The position numbers and the translations under genes are program-made. A DNA stretch of 64,000 nt from Rhipicephalus microplus (Eukaryota; Arthropoda; Arachnida; Ixodida; Ixodidae): NCBI RefSeq assembly GCF_043290135.1, contig NC_134701.1, positions 199,004,101 to 199,068,100 on the forward strand, given 5' to 3'. The first letter of the stretch is position 1, and each line of letters starts with the position of its first letter. Positions 10,020 to 22,075 of the stretch are shown piece by piece. Below the pieces are notes generated by a model. That model was not told the DNA's origin. It worked only from the letters and a program-made list of their open reading frames with translations, and ran no database searches.

Positions 10020-10025
10020 GTAAGT
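10020..10025 (+). other. Splice donor of SDR intron 1 (gtaagt, phase 0)
   Basis: The junction TGG|gtaagt falls exactly where similarity to SDR16C proteins breaks. The codon is complete, so the intron is phase 0. Confidence 0.9.
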
Positions 10026-10219
10026 GTCACTGACTGCTCCGTGTGGTCATCTATTCCTTCCCGCGGCGACCTCTCTGCATGGGCATTCAACCACCGTCAT
10101 TGATCATCATGGCTGCAAGCTCGGGTACAAAGACTGTCGATTAGGAGAATGTCACATAGATGCAGTGACGAATATTACACACGTTGAACCACTGCTTATA
10201 ATTGCCAAACTGTCTGCAA

Positions 10220-10408
10220 TGTTCTAGTGGCTCTGGTGGTGCGCTGAAGACTGATCCGAAAGTCACGTGATGTAAGCCCGGCTAGAGGTTCGTGTACGTT
10301 AAATATCCATGTTAAAGAACCCCGGCTGGTTGAAACTTCCAGAGCCCTCATCTACGGCGTCCCTCAAAACCATATCGTTGCTTGGGGCCGTGAAACTCAA
10401 CAAATAAC
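10220..10408 (+). mobile_element. Ruka-like tRNA-derived SINE (alternative tail)
   Basis: The tRNA-like head (gttctagtggctctggtg) is followed by the body blocks gttaaagaaccccgg and agagccctc.tctacggcgt. These are the reverse complement of the blocks in the minus-strand SINEs at 47009 and 52652. The tail differs after the shared body (ccctcaaaaccatatcgttg), which suggests a subfamily. The copy is diverged and no target-site duplication is evident. Confidence 0.7.
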
Positions 10409-13400
10409 ATTGATAATTTTCTGACTGTCCAAAAGTTTTACTATTTTTCATATACGTGGTAGCGTAGATGACAAAATCTTTATTACAACATATATAAAGG
10501 AGTTTGGCGCATGGAGAACAGCTCTGTCAGAATACTTGTTCACGGGGTCTCCCCGCCTTCCTTAAAAAGTTCACCTATGGCTATTGTTGCTTTTGCGCCA
10601 TCACACTCCTGAAAATAACAATTCAAATGTTCGAACTCGAGCTGTTCATGTGGCTGCCGAACTATCGCTGCTCCCTTCCTGATGCGTTTTTGAAGAGCGA
10701 ACATTTCGCAAATTGGTGTAAATCATTTCATCGCGTCAAGTGAATGTTTTTTTGCTTTCCCGTATCGCTCACAACATTTTAAAGTAGAGCTTTGCTCGTA
10801 TGGCCAACCCCGTGGACATTTCTCAGCCACTATATATTCGTCTATAGTGGACTGTTTGGTAGACTACGCTCCCGCTGTGACCATCATTTCTTGATAAGGT
10901 TAGCGAAAAATAGACAGGGCGCGGTCACCTAAGGGCACTTTTTCTGACCGTACACGAAGCCTTAATCTAGCAGCATTGTTCCTCGGGCGACGATTTTAGT
11001 GTTTCATAATACGAAGAGCCGTGTAGGCTTATAATAATGCCTCATCCATTATAGCGTCCGTAGTCCCTGTGGTCCCCACATATGCCGACAGCCGCTCGTT
11101 AATTCGTCCGTGCTGCCTGAACGATAGCCGTCCTGGACATCTCTGCAAATCTACGAACCACAGGTTCAGGGGAAAAAAAAAAACAGAAGTGTCCACGAAA
11201 TTGAGGCAAGCGCACGTAGTTGACGTGCTTATAGTGCATGGTATCATAGTGACAACTTTAGACTATCCCTGATTTGAAGTTACATTAGATACACAAAAAC
11301 TTCAGGTGACTTTAATGTTCCAATTGAGTGCCTTTGACGACGCTAGTCCTTGGTCTGGTGGACTTCTGGTTCACCCAAGTGGACTTTAGGTTAACGTTTG
11401 GTCTTCAATTTCTTTATAGTGTTCACGCGACATCCCAGACAGGTTCTCTACGCTAGGTGCCCAAACATGGCGGCTACCGGGACTTTTTATTGTTCGCGGT
11501 ACCAGATTTCTTTTGGGCTCCTCGAGCTTTCTTCTGCTCGCCAGCCGCGCCGAGGCTGCAGCCATCTTAGGGCCCCCAGCTGGTTCAGATGCTGCGGGAG
11601 CTCAAACAGTGGCATCAGATTAGTGCCGATGCCTCTCACATTCCCCTTGGACTGTCCCCGATTCGACAGTACATTAGATGTGGTGGTGGTTAGGCGAGGC
11701 AAGAAAAAGACGCTCATTTCTGCCGCACAGCGTCTTGTAGGGGGATAGGGATGAACAGGAAAAGGGAAGACGCAGAATAAGGCAGCCGCGAGTCCGTCAC
11801 GGTAGGAAAGGCATACGGCTGTAGCAGACTGTAGAGTTCGGAACAGCTGGCGTCCAGATCGCCTGTGGGGGCGGCGTCTCGATGGGTCGCCGCTGCGGTG
11901 ACCTTAAACGCTTTGTCACGCCGGCTGGTGCTGGGCCGCGCACTCACTGCTTGAAAGCAGGAATTCCGTGGTGGGTGGTCCTCGGAAAGGAACTGGATCA
12001 CGGCCTGGAGAGTCACCAAGAAGTGAAGAGAGCACAGAAGAACGTGGGGACCGAACGACTCCGTGTCCTCCACGGCACTGACCCCCTCTAATGAAATAAG
12101 TCACGGTTGCCGCCACCATATGGCCCACAGCGCAAGAAACCTCTCTGTGATGTCACATAAACACTATATGTATATTTAAGGGCTGGCTTGATCAGTAGGT
12201 CCTTCAGTAGGTCCACTGCTGAGCGATAGAATACTGTTATGTAGTGGGTATGTGACATTTTGTTGGCACATACTCCCATGCCCAATCAATTTTTATTAAT
12301 TAGCCTTACACTAATGTGGACCTTGTCTATACTGAAAATATACTTCGTAAGTAGGTATCGTGTACAACTCTTAATTTGAACCATTACTGCATTTATGTAA
12401 GAGTTCTTATTTTTGTTTCGGAGTTACAAAAACAAAAAAAAAAAACAATCGAGCCAACGCTCAACGTCTGGTTGGTTGAGGCGAATTCCGATATGCTCCT
12501 TGAGAAGCAAAAGTGCTGTTGGTGTATTTGAAGACGACACACTTCAACAAAACTTCACGAATAACGCTTTTGTGCTTATGTAATTACTGTATATAATACT
12601 TGACGCTCGGAGTAGCAAGCCAGGCGACGAATCAGGCGAACATTTTCCTGGTAATCATTAAAAAAAATTCAACCAACTGTGGTTTCGCGTACACCGATGA
12701 AAGAGCGAAGCTGGGAGCGTTTCGTTCGCCAGAATAACGCATTTCTGTGTTTCGCGAGCGTTTCAGTTGTGTTTTGTCCCTGCTCTTCGTTATACACTCT
12801 TTGTAAGGTGTGTAGTTTTATTGCATCTCGACCATGCCACTGTGCATCGATACGTGGTGTCACTGCTCCTTATTAAACACTTATTGATGTATTAGCACGG
12901 CCACCACGTTTTATAACCGCCAAGTATAGCGTGACGGGGGTGTGATTAACGCGCACACCATTTATTGATCTAACTGTGGACAGTTGTGTGTAGTGGGATG
13001 TATTGAATTTCTTTGGCACATAGCACGGCATTTCGGCTTGTTGTTGGGCTTACTGTGGCCGCCTTCATCTTTAGTGGACAAACTATAGAGGAGATTTACC
13101 GAATGTGTGGGATCATATCCCATTATGATGCCCACACGTGTTACCATGGACCGATCCCCGACGTGAAGGGATTGACCAAGACCCTTTCTTTGCTGTTTAT
13201 AGAAAAAAAAAAGTTACCTCATTTTGAATGTCGCTAGCAACAATAGCACCGGAAAAATTGCCTATTTGGCGGAATCTGAAAAAAAATAAAAGCTGTCAAA
13301 GAAGCCCGTCTAGACCGGCTAACCGATGCTATAGTCAGTCATACGGGTCATTTATGTGCTTTGTCGAGTCCGGAAACAGAAAGGGATCGTTACAACGGGC

Positions 13401-14206
13401 GTGTATACCTGCCGTAAATGCTATGGCCTTTTTTTGTTTTCTATTTTAGGAGCGCGCGAGAGCACCAGCTGTTCGAATGCGTAACAGCTGTCAGAGCAAA
13501 CGCTTTTTGCATCTGCAGCCTGAAATGTTCCTGTGAACTGTTGCACGACTATTCAACGCATCGGAAACGTTGAGCCGGGTGAAGTTTGTTTCGGTGAAGC
13601 GCTGAAAAGAACGGGCACTTTTGAAAAAAAAAAAGCAGCAAAACGCGCTACAAACAACGGATCGATCGGTTTTAGTTGCTAGCAGCCCCTTGTCCTGTGC
13701 TCTTCAAAAGTGTCCGTTCTTATGAAGTTCTTCACCATCGTGGTGAAGGGGCATTATTTATTATTATTATTATTATTATTTCGAATACTTTGAAATCTTA
13801 GATGAAATTATATCTGAACATAGAAACACGTGGTTACACGAAGTGCAATTCAGATATCTGGAATGTTTGAACGCACAAACACATATACAGACGAGCACAA
13901 ATACTTGTATGCAAAACACCCATGTTTGTTCGCATTACAACGTTATTCTTGTTGGAATAGGCGCATTCATAGGTCGCTGCCTCTGATAGAGGTAGTCTCC
14001 TTTGGATTGGTGATTGACAGATATGAAAATGCCCTTTGAACGCTGGCAACGACCTTTTAAAATCGGAGCTTATCAAGTGAATCCGAGTTTTCAAGAAATT
14101 ATACTGCCGAGTGTACATCGAATTTCTCGGATTTGTCTTAATACACTTATCCCTAGTTATAAGTATTTTAAGCAGCCATAAGCATAACTCCTAGTTATAA
14201 GCACCA
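10409..14206. other. Intronic stretch: no gene recognised
   Basis: No recognisable repeat body or conserved coding frame. The longest open frame (119 codons, minus strand, 11714-12073) has no identifiable domain. A T/A-type trinucleotide run lies at 13753-13781. Confidence 0.5.
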
Positions 14207-14396
14207 AGATGGTCCAGTGGGTATGGCACTTGACAGACAATTCGAAGATCGTGGGAGCGAATGCCGGCTGCATCTCTGTGGAGGCGAAATGCGAGAGGCC
14301 CATGCGCCCGTCAAATGCGCACGCCAAAAAGCACAAAGTGGTCCGAATTTTCGGAGCCCCCCACTGCAGCGTTTCTCACAATCATATTAAATAATA
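14207..14396 (+). mobile_element. Ruka-like SINE, diverged
   Basis: The head agatggtccagtgggtatgg is tRNA-like. The body retains tgtggaggcgaaatgcgaga, ggagccccccact and tctcacaatcatatt, in the order of the family, but with many changes. It lies about 245 bp left of a minus-strand fragment of the same family. Confidence 0.65.
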
Positions 14397-14640
14397 TTAC
14401 GGTTTCTGTTTACGCGGTCCTTATAATTACATTTCGAGAATAACTCATAAATTGCGCTTACTACTCTGCTCTTGAGAGCACCATAGCGGTACATAACGAT
14501 ACTCATTCTCAGCCATATAATTATATTAAAGTGCATTTGGTTTCCAGGTGGAGCATTTCTTGAAGCGCTGGTTGGTGGATTGCACATTTTACACACTGCT
14601 CTTCGGCAGTAAGCCTCGAAGTTTCTTGGAGGCACTCATT

Positions 14641-14770
14641 GATTGATCGATATGTGTGGTTTTGCGTCCCAAAACCACCATATGATTATGAGAGACGGCG
14701 TAGTGGAGGGCTCCGGAAATTTTGACCACCGTTCTTTAACGAGCTTGGAGGCACCCATACGTCTGAGCCG
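14641..14770 (-). mobile_element. Ruka-like SINE, 3' part only
   Basis: Begins with gattgatcgatatg and the body cccaaaaccaccatatgatt, agacggcgtagtggagggct, then decays after ttctttaacgagc. The tRNA head (expected to the right) is missing, so the copy is 5'-truncated or broken. Confidence 0.8.
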
Positions 14771-15488
14771 AAGTACAGTTAGTGGTGTATCATTGAACGA
14801 CGGACGGGCTCAACGGCCGCAGTCAAAGAATGCGGAGTGTTCCGTAGGGGGGTATACCGAGTATTCCAAAGCGTTGATCTGGACTTCTAAACAGACAAGC
14901 GTTTTCGGGACAGCTCACCCTTCTCCCACAGTAGAGTACAGTGGGTAACACCCTGGTTGGTTTTGTGCGATGAGGTCACGGGCGCACGTGCTCACGATGG
15001 AACTGCCGCCGGCAGTCGAGCCTATATGGTTTTTGGACAGTAGCGCATTTTCACACTCTGCACCTGTCAACTTTCTGTTGGCTCCAGCCGAGGTTGGCCC
15101 TGAGCCTGCAAACTGTAAACACTGAACCACATTACAGCGAAAGTCTGTAATTCTAGGGTTAAATAGTACTCATCTAGACACAGCTCTAGGGTGGCAACAC
15201 GTCCGACGGAACCGCCTTGTCGTGTCGGAGCCCTCAGACGTGCGCTATACGGCAGGCACCTTGAATACTATCTGTGTTTTCCTTGTTTCTACTAAAGCTT
15301 GCTTACTATTCTTGTAGTTTTACGCGTGCCTTATAACGTTTGCACATCGGCATCTAAAGAAGAGGGGGCGTCCGTGTCATCGACATCAACCCAATATGGC
15401 GCTCACCTGGACAAAGGGGGCCATCACCCGACTCTCGGTGGCGGCGGCACACGCTCCGAAACACCCTCACTCAAACTATAGAGTATAG

Positions 15489-15548
15489 TGGCTAGATGTA
15501 TAGCCACCACGTTTTATAGAGTGTGGTGGCTAGATGTATAGCCACCAG
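15489..15548. repeat. Two copies of a palindromic block
   Basis: The hairpin-forming string gtggctagatgtatagccac occurs at 15489-15508 and again at about 15527-15546. Each copy pairs GTGGCTA with TAGCCAC around a six-base loop. Confidence 0.8.
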
Positions 15549-16384
15549 ATATCAGAGTCACTGTATATGGTAAGCAGTAAATCTGATTTAGACAGACATG
15601 TCGCGCCATCTCATGGCGTTGTATAAAACTTTGGGTTGGCTGCGCTTTCCAATTTAGGATTGTAAATAGAGGACTGCACTGCGCTTTTCGCGGGGCCTTA
15701 ATTAGGTTTCGCGTCTTCATTACATGACCTGGCTCGCACTGGCAGCCGCCTTGATTGCTGCCTGTGGCCGGATGATGCTACATTGCACACGCAAAGCTGA
15801 GCGAGTGATAAGACGTCTTCACAGAAAGCTTGATGAAAAAGGTGGAACAAAAAAAAAAATAAAATGCTTACCACAGTGTGTACGCTATAATAAATCTAGG
15901 TTATCAATGCTTGATCAATGAAATGGTTGTTTCGAGATTTATTGCGCTCATCGAACGTGTCGTCAGAAGGCACCCAATAAGACAGGCATCGCGAGCTTTC
16001 CTCTCGACAATTGCGCGATCCGTGTGACCTTCTCTGCCGAGGAACTGTGCAGTTTCAAGGCCTCGCATATATATACACACCGACGTATACGTACGGCTGT
16101 TTATTATTATTCGGCGGCAAAAGACGTTTATCGTTATAGTTTCTCGATACGCAGCGGCGTTAAGGAAAAAGTGAGAGAACCACTGTTTGAGTGGAATGGA
16201 CGCGACTCTCTGGCTACAGTCCAATAAGTAGCACAGAAAATCCAAGCCGAGGCTGAACCATCGTATTCACACACGGATATATGCGAGTATTCCAGAAGGG
16301 GCAAACATATACTGTGTGTGCGCAGTGCATGCTGAGTGCACATAACTGCCGTTTTGTCGATGGCATGAGTGACATTTCTCTCCT

Positions 16385-16500
16385 TCTCTACCTAACTTTT
16401 ATTCCCCTCACCCCCTCCCTAATGCAAGGTAGCCTGCGAGGCTCAACCGTGGTTAACCTCCTTCTTTCATCGTTATTCTTTCATCGTTATTCTCTCTCTC
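16385..16500 (+). repeat. Dispersed pyrimidine-rich repeat, copy 1
   Basis: Shares the ordered blocks cttttattcccctcaccccc, aaggtagcctgcgaggctca and ggttaacctcc with 20524 and 38190. It is a dispersed element of unknown type and non-coding. Confidence 0.55.
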
Positions 16501-19500
16501 TGAGGAAATCGGTCGCTCGAGCGTCGTAGTTTTGTCTTAGAAGAATGTCCTCCACCATATTAAAGGCGTGCATTACAGCTCGCTCGCACTGAATTCACTG
16601 AAAGCGCAATGTTGGAGCATGTCGAGAGGCGACGTTTCCGATGTCACAATAGCATTATCACAACATCGCATGCAAGTTCTTATATTATTCACGCACAGAG
16701 ACGTTCCTGCCGTGCACGTTGTCTTCACATAGACGCACCTCGTTTGTCATCAAAGTCGCCATCGTGGAGTCCCTCTCAGAAGCTGCATCCGTGACGTCAT
16801 GTGCAAGCCATCTATAGCCATTTCCAACGACTTTGTTTACGAGCCCTGCTTCTTCAGGTCCTTTGAGTGGCTTGGTGTGGCATTTGCTATAAAATGCCTG
16901 CGCGTGGTCAGGATCGCCATGGCTAACTTCACAAAATTTATCTTGCGTAAGTGCGTTTGTCTATTGGTCGGCTGCCTCGGCTAATGATATGTCTCGCATC
17001 GTGATTTTCTGAATGTTCTCTCACGAACATTTTTTTGCGTCATACATTTTTGTTATTAATCGTCCGTAATTGCAGTGTGTGAGTGATTGAAACGATAACA
17101 GAAAAGTGATTTGGCCGTCGATTTGGAAGTCATGTATTCTCATCACCACATGCATGCCTATAGTGGTTCGACAAAATGGACGGAGCGGTTTGTTGGGATG
17201 TTTTACTTATCAATAATTACGCATTTGATATTACATATGCACGTATGAGACATATGACATTATGAGACGTGTAATTATGAAACTAATTAAATTTTTAGCG
17301 TCTCGGTTCGATTAACGTGCGCTTGAATCAAGTTCTTGCGTTTTGTTCCCACCGGCATGTGGTCGACAGTAGAACGCGCGTCTTCGAGCATATATAATTA
17401 GTTGCGCAGCCCCTTACCTATACTGGCGGATATATTGTTGGCAACTTCCTCACGGAAATCGGCCTCTGTATACTCACAAAAGCGCCTTACACTAAATATT
17501 TTCACAAGAGAATACTCCAGCCAATCACGTGCTGGGACATCGTAGACGAAGCCTGCTGTCCAGTAGGCAAGATCATTGACGGAAGAGAAGTTTTGTTAAT
17601 CCGAGCACAGTTATTCCTGGTCCACGCCATGATTCGCGAGCTTTTTTTGATGCCGGCTCCGCGGAGGTCGGAAGTGCGACCCTTAAATCTGAAGCCTTTT
17701 TGACATATACAGCGTTGACGAGAATCGTGCGAACGCCATCGCGGAAGCACACACTTTATTTTTTTGCGTTCAGACTGGTATACGCACGTGTTATACAGGC
17801 GTAACATCCGTAAGTGGAACGGAAAGGGTGACACGGAACGAAGTAACGGAACGCCGCGTCCGGACGGCGATGCAAGCAGGTGACGTCGCGGAAGAACACC
17901 GTGAAGTGCGGAGACGTCGGCAACAGAGAGAAGAGAAACAATTCTGGCGGCGGACGGTCTTGCGAGGTCGTCGATGAGGTCGCGGTGAGTGACGCGAATA
18001 CAGCACGCACTTATTCGTGTTGCGCATGGCTTGAGGAGGACCCCCTCACTGCTTCGCTTCGAGAGAATCAGATGCTGCGGGATCCTTCTCTTTGCGAGGC
18101 GTAAGCGAACATGTACCGAGCGTATACTGGTCCACATTTTGCGGGCCTTCTGGGTTGACAGGCTGGCGCGGGTAGCGTAGCTATGTGGTGGCCGACATTG
18201 TTGCGCATATTCCGGAGAGAGTGGCGTCGCGAGATGCCTTCCCGGAATAGTCTTGTAGCGCGTTCTTTTGGTTTCCATAAAAAGGGCGCACCGGCTTCTG
18301 CGGTGACTACGGAGGAAAGTGCGAGGGAGGGAAATGGCTTCGCGTTTGAGGAAGCGGAAGGCGGTGCCCGTCGACTCCGCAGAATTATAGACCAGAGGCG
18401 CGGGTCTCTACAGAAACGGCATGTTTCGATGTGGCAAGCACCGTCATGCCTGTCCGGTCGTTTGCCAACTATGTCTTTATGTGTTCGATCTGGTAGCTTC
18501 AGCTGCACGTCAAAACGAGGGTAACAGGGACGAATAACACGGGGCGTCACACGAGCCAACGTGCGGACAGGCGGTTTCGTCTTATTCGAGCAGTGACCAA
18601 ACGACGAAATGACGGTTACAGCAACATCCGCTGTTGAAGGATCTCTTTACTTTATAAGTTCGGCGTCGGCGGCACAGGACGATGAATCTCACTGACCGCG
18701 TCATCATTAGCCGCGCCGATGAGCATACTTCTCTGGTCGCATCTAATCAATCTTTGCAAGCGTTGTTCAAAAATGTCGAAGTGCACGTTCAAAGCGTACT
18801 GCTATGGTCAAATCACGAAACTTGGAACGAAAATGGTCGAAAACCTAATGCCACATGCATCAACGCCCACCGATGATTAAAGCGTGACTATACGTGAGGA
18901 GAGGAAAAATAACCAAAACTAAAAAAAAAGACCTCAATATGATTTTTTTTCCAATTTTTCAAGTTTTATATACGTCAAAGATAAATATAAATGTATTTTA
19001 CGGTTCGTCTGACACCTCGCAAAATGGCTGGTTGCCTCAATTCTCAGTCAAGTGTCGTAATGAACGGAGAGGGGGGGGGGGGGTTCATTCAGGCAATCTA
19101 CTATCAGGGCCTGTGTTTAGTGTCTAATTCGGCGCATTGCCAGGTCAACGAGGCATCGCTCAGTTTACAAGTGGTAGTTTCGTGCGTACTTTCCACAGTT
19201 TATTTATTTGCCTATGTGTTTACTGGCGTTACATTTCAGAGCTGAACTAGCTCACAGAAATGGCAAAGCAGCCACTCCTCGCCCAGGCAATTGGCGAGTG
19301 ATAAAGGTGCGATAAAATCTCGTATTTATCAAAAGGTATGTAAGTGGTAAGCAATTGAGGAAAAAAATTAATTATCGCTGATGTATGGCAAATGCACGAC
19401 GTCGCTATACCGCTTCTGGTTGTGACGTCATATGTTATTTTTTATTTTGTCTTTGCTGTTAGTTGTCCCCTCCATACGTAGATGGCGACGGTAGCAACGA

Positions 19501-19883
19501 GATCGAGCCGCCAACTATACCGGATACATGGACTTATATGGAAGTTACGCTATCAGTTTACATATACCTTGGTACTGCTATTTCCGTTTATGCTCTTTCC
19601 CCACGCCCTTTTCAAATGTATTTATACCCTAAAGGTGCTATAAATATAAGTAAATAAATGAACAGAAAGAAATAAGCAACACGCTTTTTTAAACATTAAT
19701 CGTTAGGCAATCGCTATTATCTTTATTGGGGAATGTGGCAGGGGCTGATGATGTTCTTTTGTGTTTCTAAGGACGCCTTGCCATTAGCGGCCTACTTTTG
19801 GTAATAATATGTCAAACGTTATGGTGGCTGGTTTTAACTGCTATCCTGTAGGTGCAAAATATAGTTTGTGAACATGTACCCCT
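16501..19883. other. Intronic stretch with a CpG-rich part: no gene recognised
   Basis: The part 17800-18560 is richer in G, C and CpG than its surroundings and carries overlapping open frames on both strands, including 258 codons on the minus strand (17502-18278). None shows a recognisable domain. The rest is AT-rich and featureless. Confidence 0.45.
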
Positions 19884-20075
19884 TATGTGGTTACGGTGCT
19901 CGGATGTACACCCAAAAGACGTGGTTTTTGTCCCAACAGCGGCGGTCACATTTCGATGGAGGCGAACTTGTTAGAGACCCTATGTGCCTAAGCTTAATGA
20001 AGAACCTCCGGAGGCCCAAATTTCTGGGGCGTGCCTATTAATCAAATTCCAGTTATGGTATGTATAACTCCAAAA
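19884..20075 (+). mobile_element. Ruka-like SINE, old copy
   Basis: Recognisable by gtggttacggtgctcggatg (tRNA-like head), cggcggtcacatttcgatgg and aagaacctccggaggcccaa, followed by a degraded tail. The order and spacing match the family, but divergence is high. Confidence 0.7.
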
Positions 20076-20488
20076 GAATGTCATTTAATTATTCACGCAT
20101 ATTTTTTTACGCTCAATATCTTCCTAAGAGAGCAAAGTATGGCCAGTGGCAAATAAGTGTTACAAGAGAAAATGTTTGTGAATTCCCGTTTGCCAATTCT
20201 CATTGCTTTTCATGATACTCTAATAGTATAACGTCGCACTTGGCTGCAAACATTATTTTTGAGTATTTTCGGACGCATTGCGACAATTGGGCGATCGGCC
20301 ACTCTCTGTGCAGATGCTACTGGAACACCGTCCTCGCCTTTCGTAGGCTCTGAAAGCAGTCAAAGCCGTCTTGTGCTTTCTGAGGACTACAGGCCTATGT
20401 GAACACCTTTAACTTTTGTGTAGTGCCACCGCTGCACACGCGTCAGCCCATTGACTGACAATCCTTTCTTTTCAGTCTTTCTCTTCTC

Positions 20489-20493
<5 letters not shown>

Positions 20494-20523
<30 letters not shown>
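20494..20523. repeat. (CT)n microsatellite
   Basis: About 15 uninterrupted CT dinucleotides immediately left of the dispersed repeat at 20524. Confidence 0.97.
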
Positions 20524-20526
<3 letters not shown>

Positions 20527-20605
20527 TTTATGCTCCCCTTCCCATTCCCCCAGCGTAGGGTAGCAAACCGGGCATGTGCCTGGTTAACCTTCCTGCCTTC
20601 CGTCT
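20524..20605 (+). repeat. Dispersed pyrimidine-rich repeat, copy 2
   Basis: Blocks ccccttcccattcccccag, gtagggtagcaaaccgg and gtgcctggttaaccttcctg match 38190 in order, and match 16385 more weakly. The adjoining CT run may be part of the same element. Confidence 0.65.
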
Positions 20606-21479
20606 TGTTATTCTCGTCCTCCCCCTCCTCCTCCATTTGCGCTGTATTAACCTTTGTAAAGACTATTTTACTTAAGTCATATTAGCGCCGCCATGTTGGG
20701 ATATTAAGCCGGCGTTTTTTTATTTTGTATTATTGTGACATGAATTAATACAGCTGTGAGACATCTGATGCACCAACCAAAGCGTTTTCATGCATATGCA
20801 TCTACCGTAAACATGTTCGTTTAATTGTTAAATATGCAACGCACAAAGGTTAACAGCCCAATAAGCTGGCCTTGAAACCCCTCCGCGCAGTGCCGTAGTC
20901 AATCAGAGCCATAGGACTGCAGACTGAACAGCCAACGCTCTAGCGTTACTTGTGCGGGAGATGCTCACGATAGAGGCGGCAGCGGTCGTTGACCCCGCCA
21001 GCATCAGCGCTTTAATCTGTGCCGGCTTCGGTTGCAAGGCAAGCCACGTCCGCCCAGCGCTATAGGTCCTCGCGTTGCCCAGTTGAACGCAATTACGTTT
21101 GAAAACACGGTGCATGGCCGGTTTAACCGCACCTAACCACGACCTCCTTCTTTTCTATCTTTAGTTGTTCGCCTTTCTTTCTTCAACGCATATATAGCTG
21201 AGGCTTTACCAGAAAAGGACAAGAAAGCGAGTTATCCTTATTAAGTGCCTATATCAAGAAGCGTTAGAAAGCATAGGTGTGCGTATTGTTGGCTAGCGAA
21301 GCTCTTCGGTGCCTCGTAATTTTTTCGGTGGTGTCAGTTTAAAGCTCCAAAGTTGGTGATCCTTGTCATTGTCCCTTCTTGGTAAAGGCCACGACGACAT
21401 CAAGTTATCCTCTTACCCTCCCCAGAACCCATGGAGTATTAGCGAGAAATAAAAAAAAAAATCCTCCACATGGGGTAGA

Positions 21480-21695
21480 TGCGTCCGACTCACTAGAATA
21501 GCTCGCACACTCTAAAATCCTGGGAGTCCCTGCTCCTCTGACCAGATCGTAACGTCCAGCAGGACTTCATTAGACAGGCCCTTGCTGCTGCCGTATCTCC
21601 AAGAGATTCCGGTCTATGGCTAGGGGTGACGTGGGAGGAAGACTTTCCCCTGACATGCATTGGCTAATTTTCCAATAAAGTTTTTTTCTCTCTTG
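21480..21695 (+). mobile_element. LINE 3' end (RNase H-type ORF2 C-terminus), degenerate
   Basis: The plus-strand frame reads WESLLL, a stop, then PDRNVQQDFIRQALAAA and so on. This is the W-E-x-L-L ... Q ... A-x-x-A pattern seen at the C-terminus of the LINE copies at 36690 and 47619. It ends in aataaagtttttttctctct, a typical 3' UTR of this group. The internal stop shows it is a dead copy. Confidence 0.6.
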
Positions 21696-21989
21696 CCTCC
21701 GTGCCGTTGCAGCTCGAAACCACATATTGTTTGCAGCCCGCTTTTATCACGACGCTACAAAGTGTCTATTGCGCTTGTCTTGAAGTGTTAGTTTTTTTTT
21801 CTTTTTGTCCGTAGTTATAACCACATTGTGCCTTTTAAATCAACACTTCGCATTGTAGCAATCACCAGTGTTGTATCACGTGATTACCGTGCCACTTTGT
21901 GCATAATTTATTCTCTGTATACGTATACGGCTTTCAACGTTACTGTTTTGCTTTCATGTATTGGCCTGCGGCGCACTCCGGGGGCAGAG

Positions 21990-22075
21990 GCCACCGTCAG
22001 ACGATTAAAGCTTTAACATCTGTGTCCTCTGGAAACACCTGAAATAAAGCCGAATTGAATTGAATAACTGGAAGT
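21990..22075 (+). mobile_element. Possible retroposon 3' tail
   Basis: Sequence ending gaaataaagccgaattgaat followed by tgaataac looks like a LINE tail with a short (gaatt)n repeat. No coding part is recognised upstream, so this is a weak call. Confidence 0.3.

Noticed and set aside
10020..10103. Extension of exon 1 into the intron (27 more codons)
   Set aside because: Similarity to SDR16C stops exactly at the gtaagt donor, and exon 2 continues the protein in frame.
11714..12073. 119-codon minus-strand ORF
   Set aside because: It has no domain and no splice or promoter context, and opposing frames are also open.
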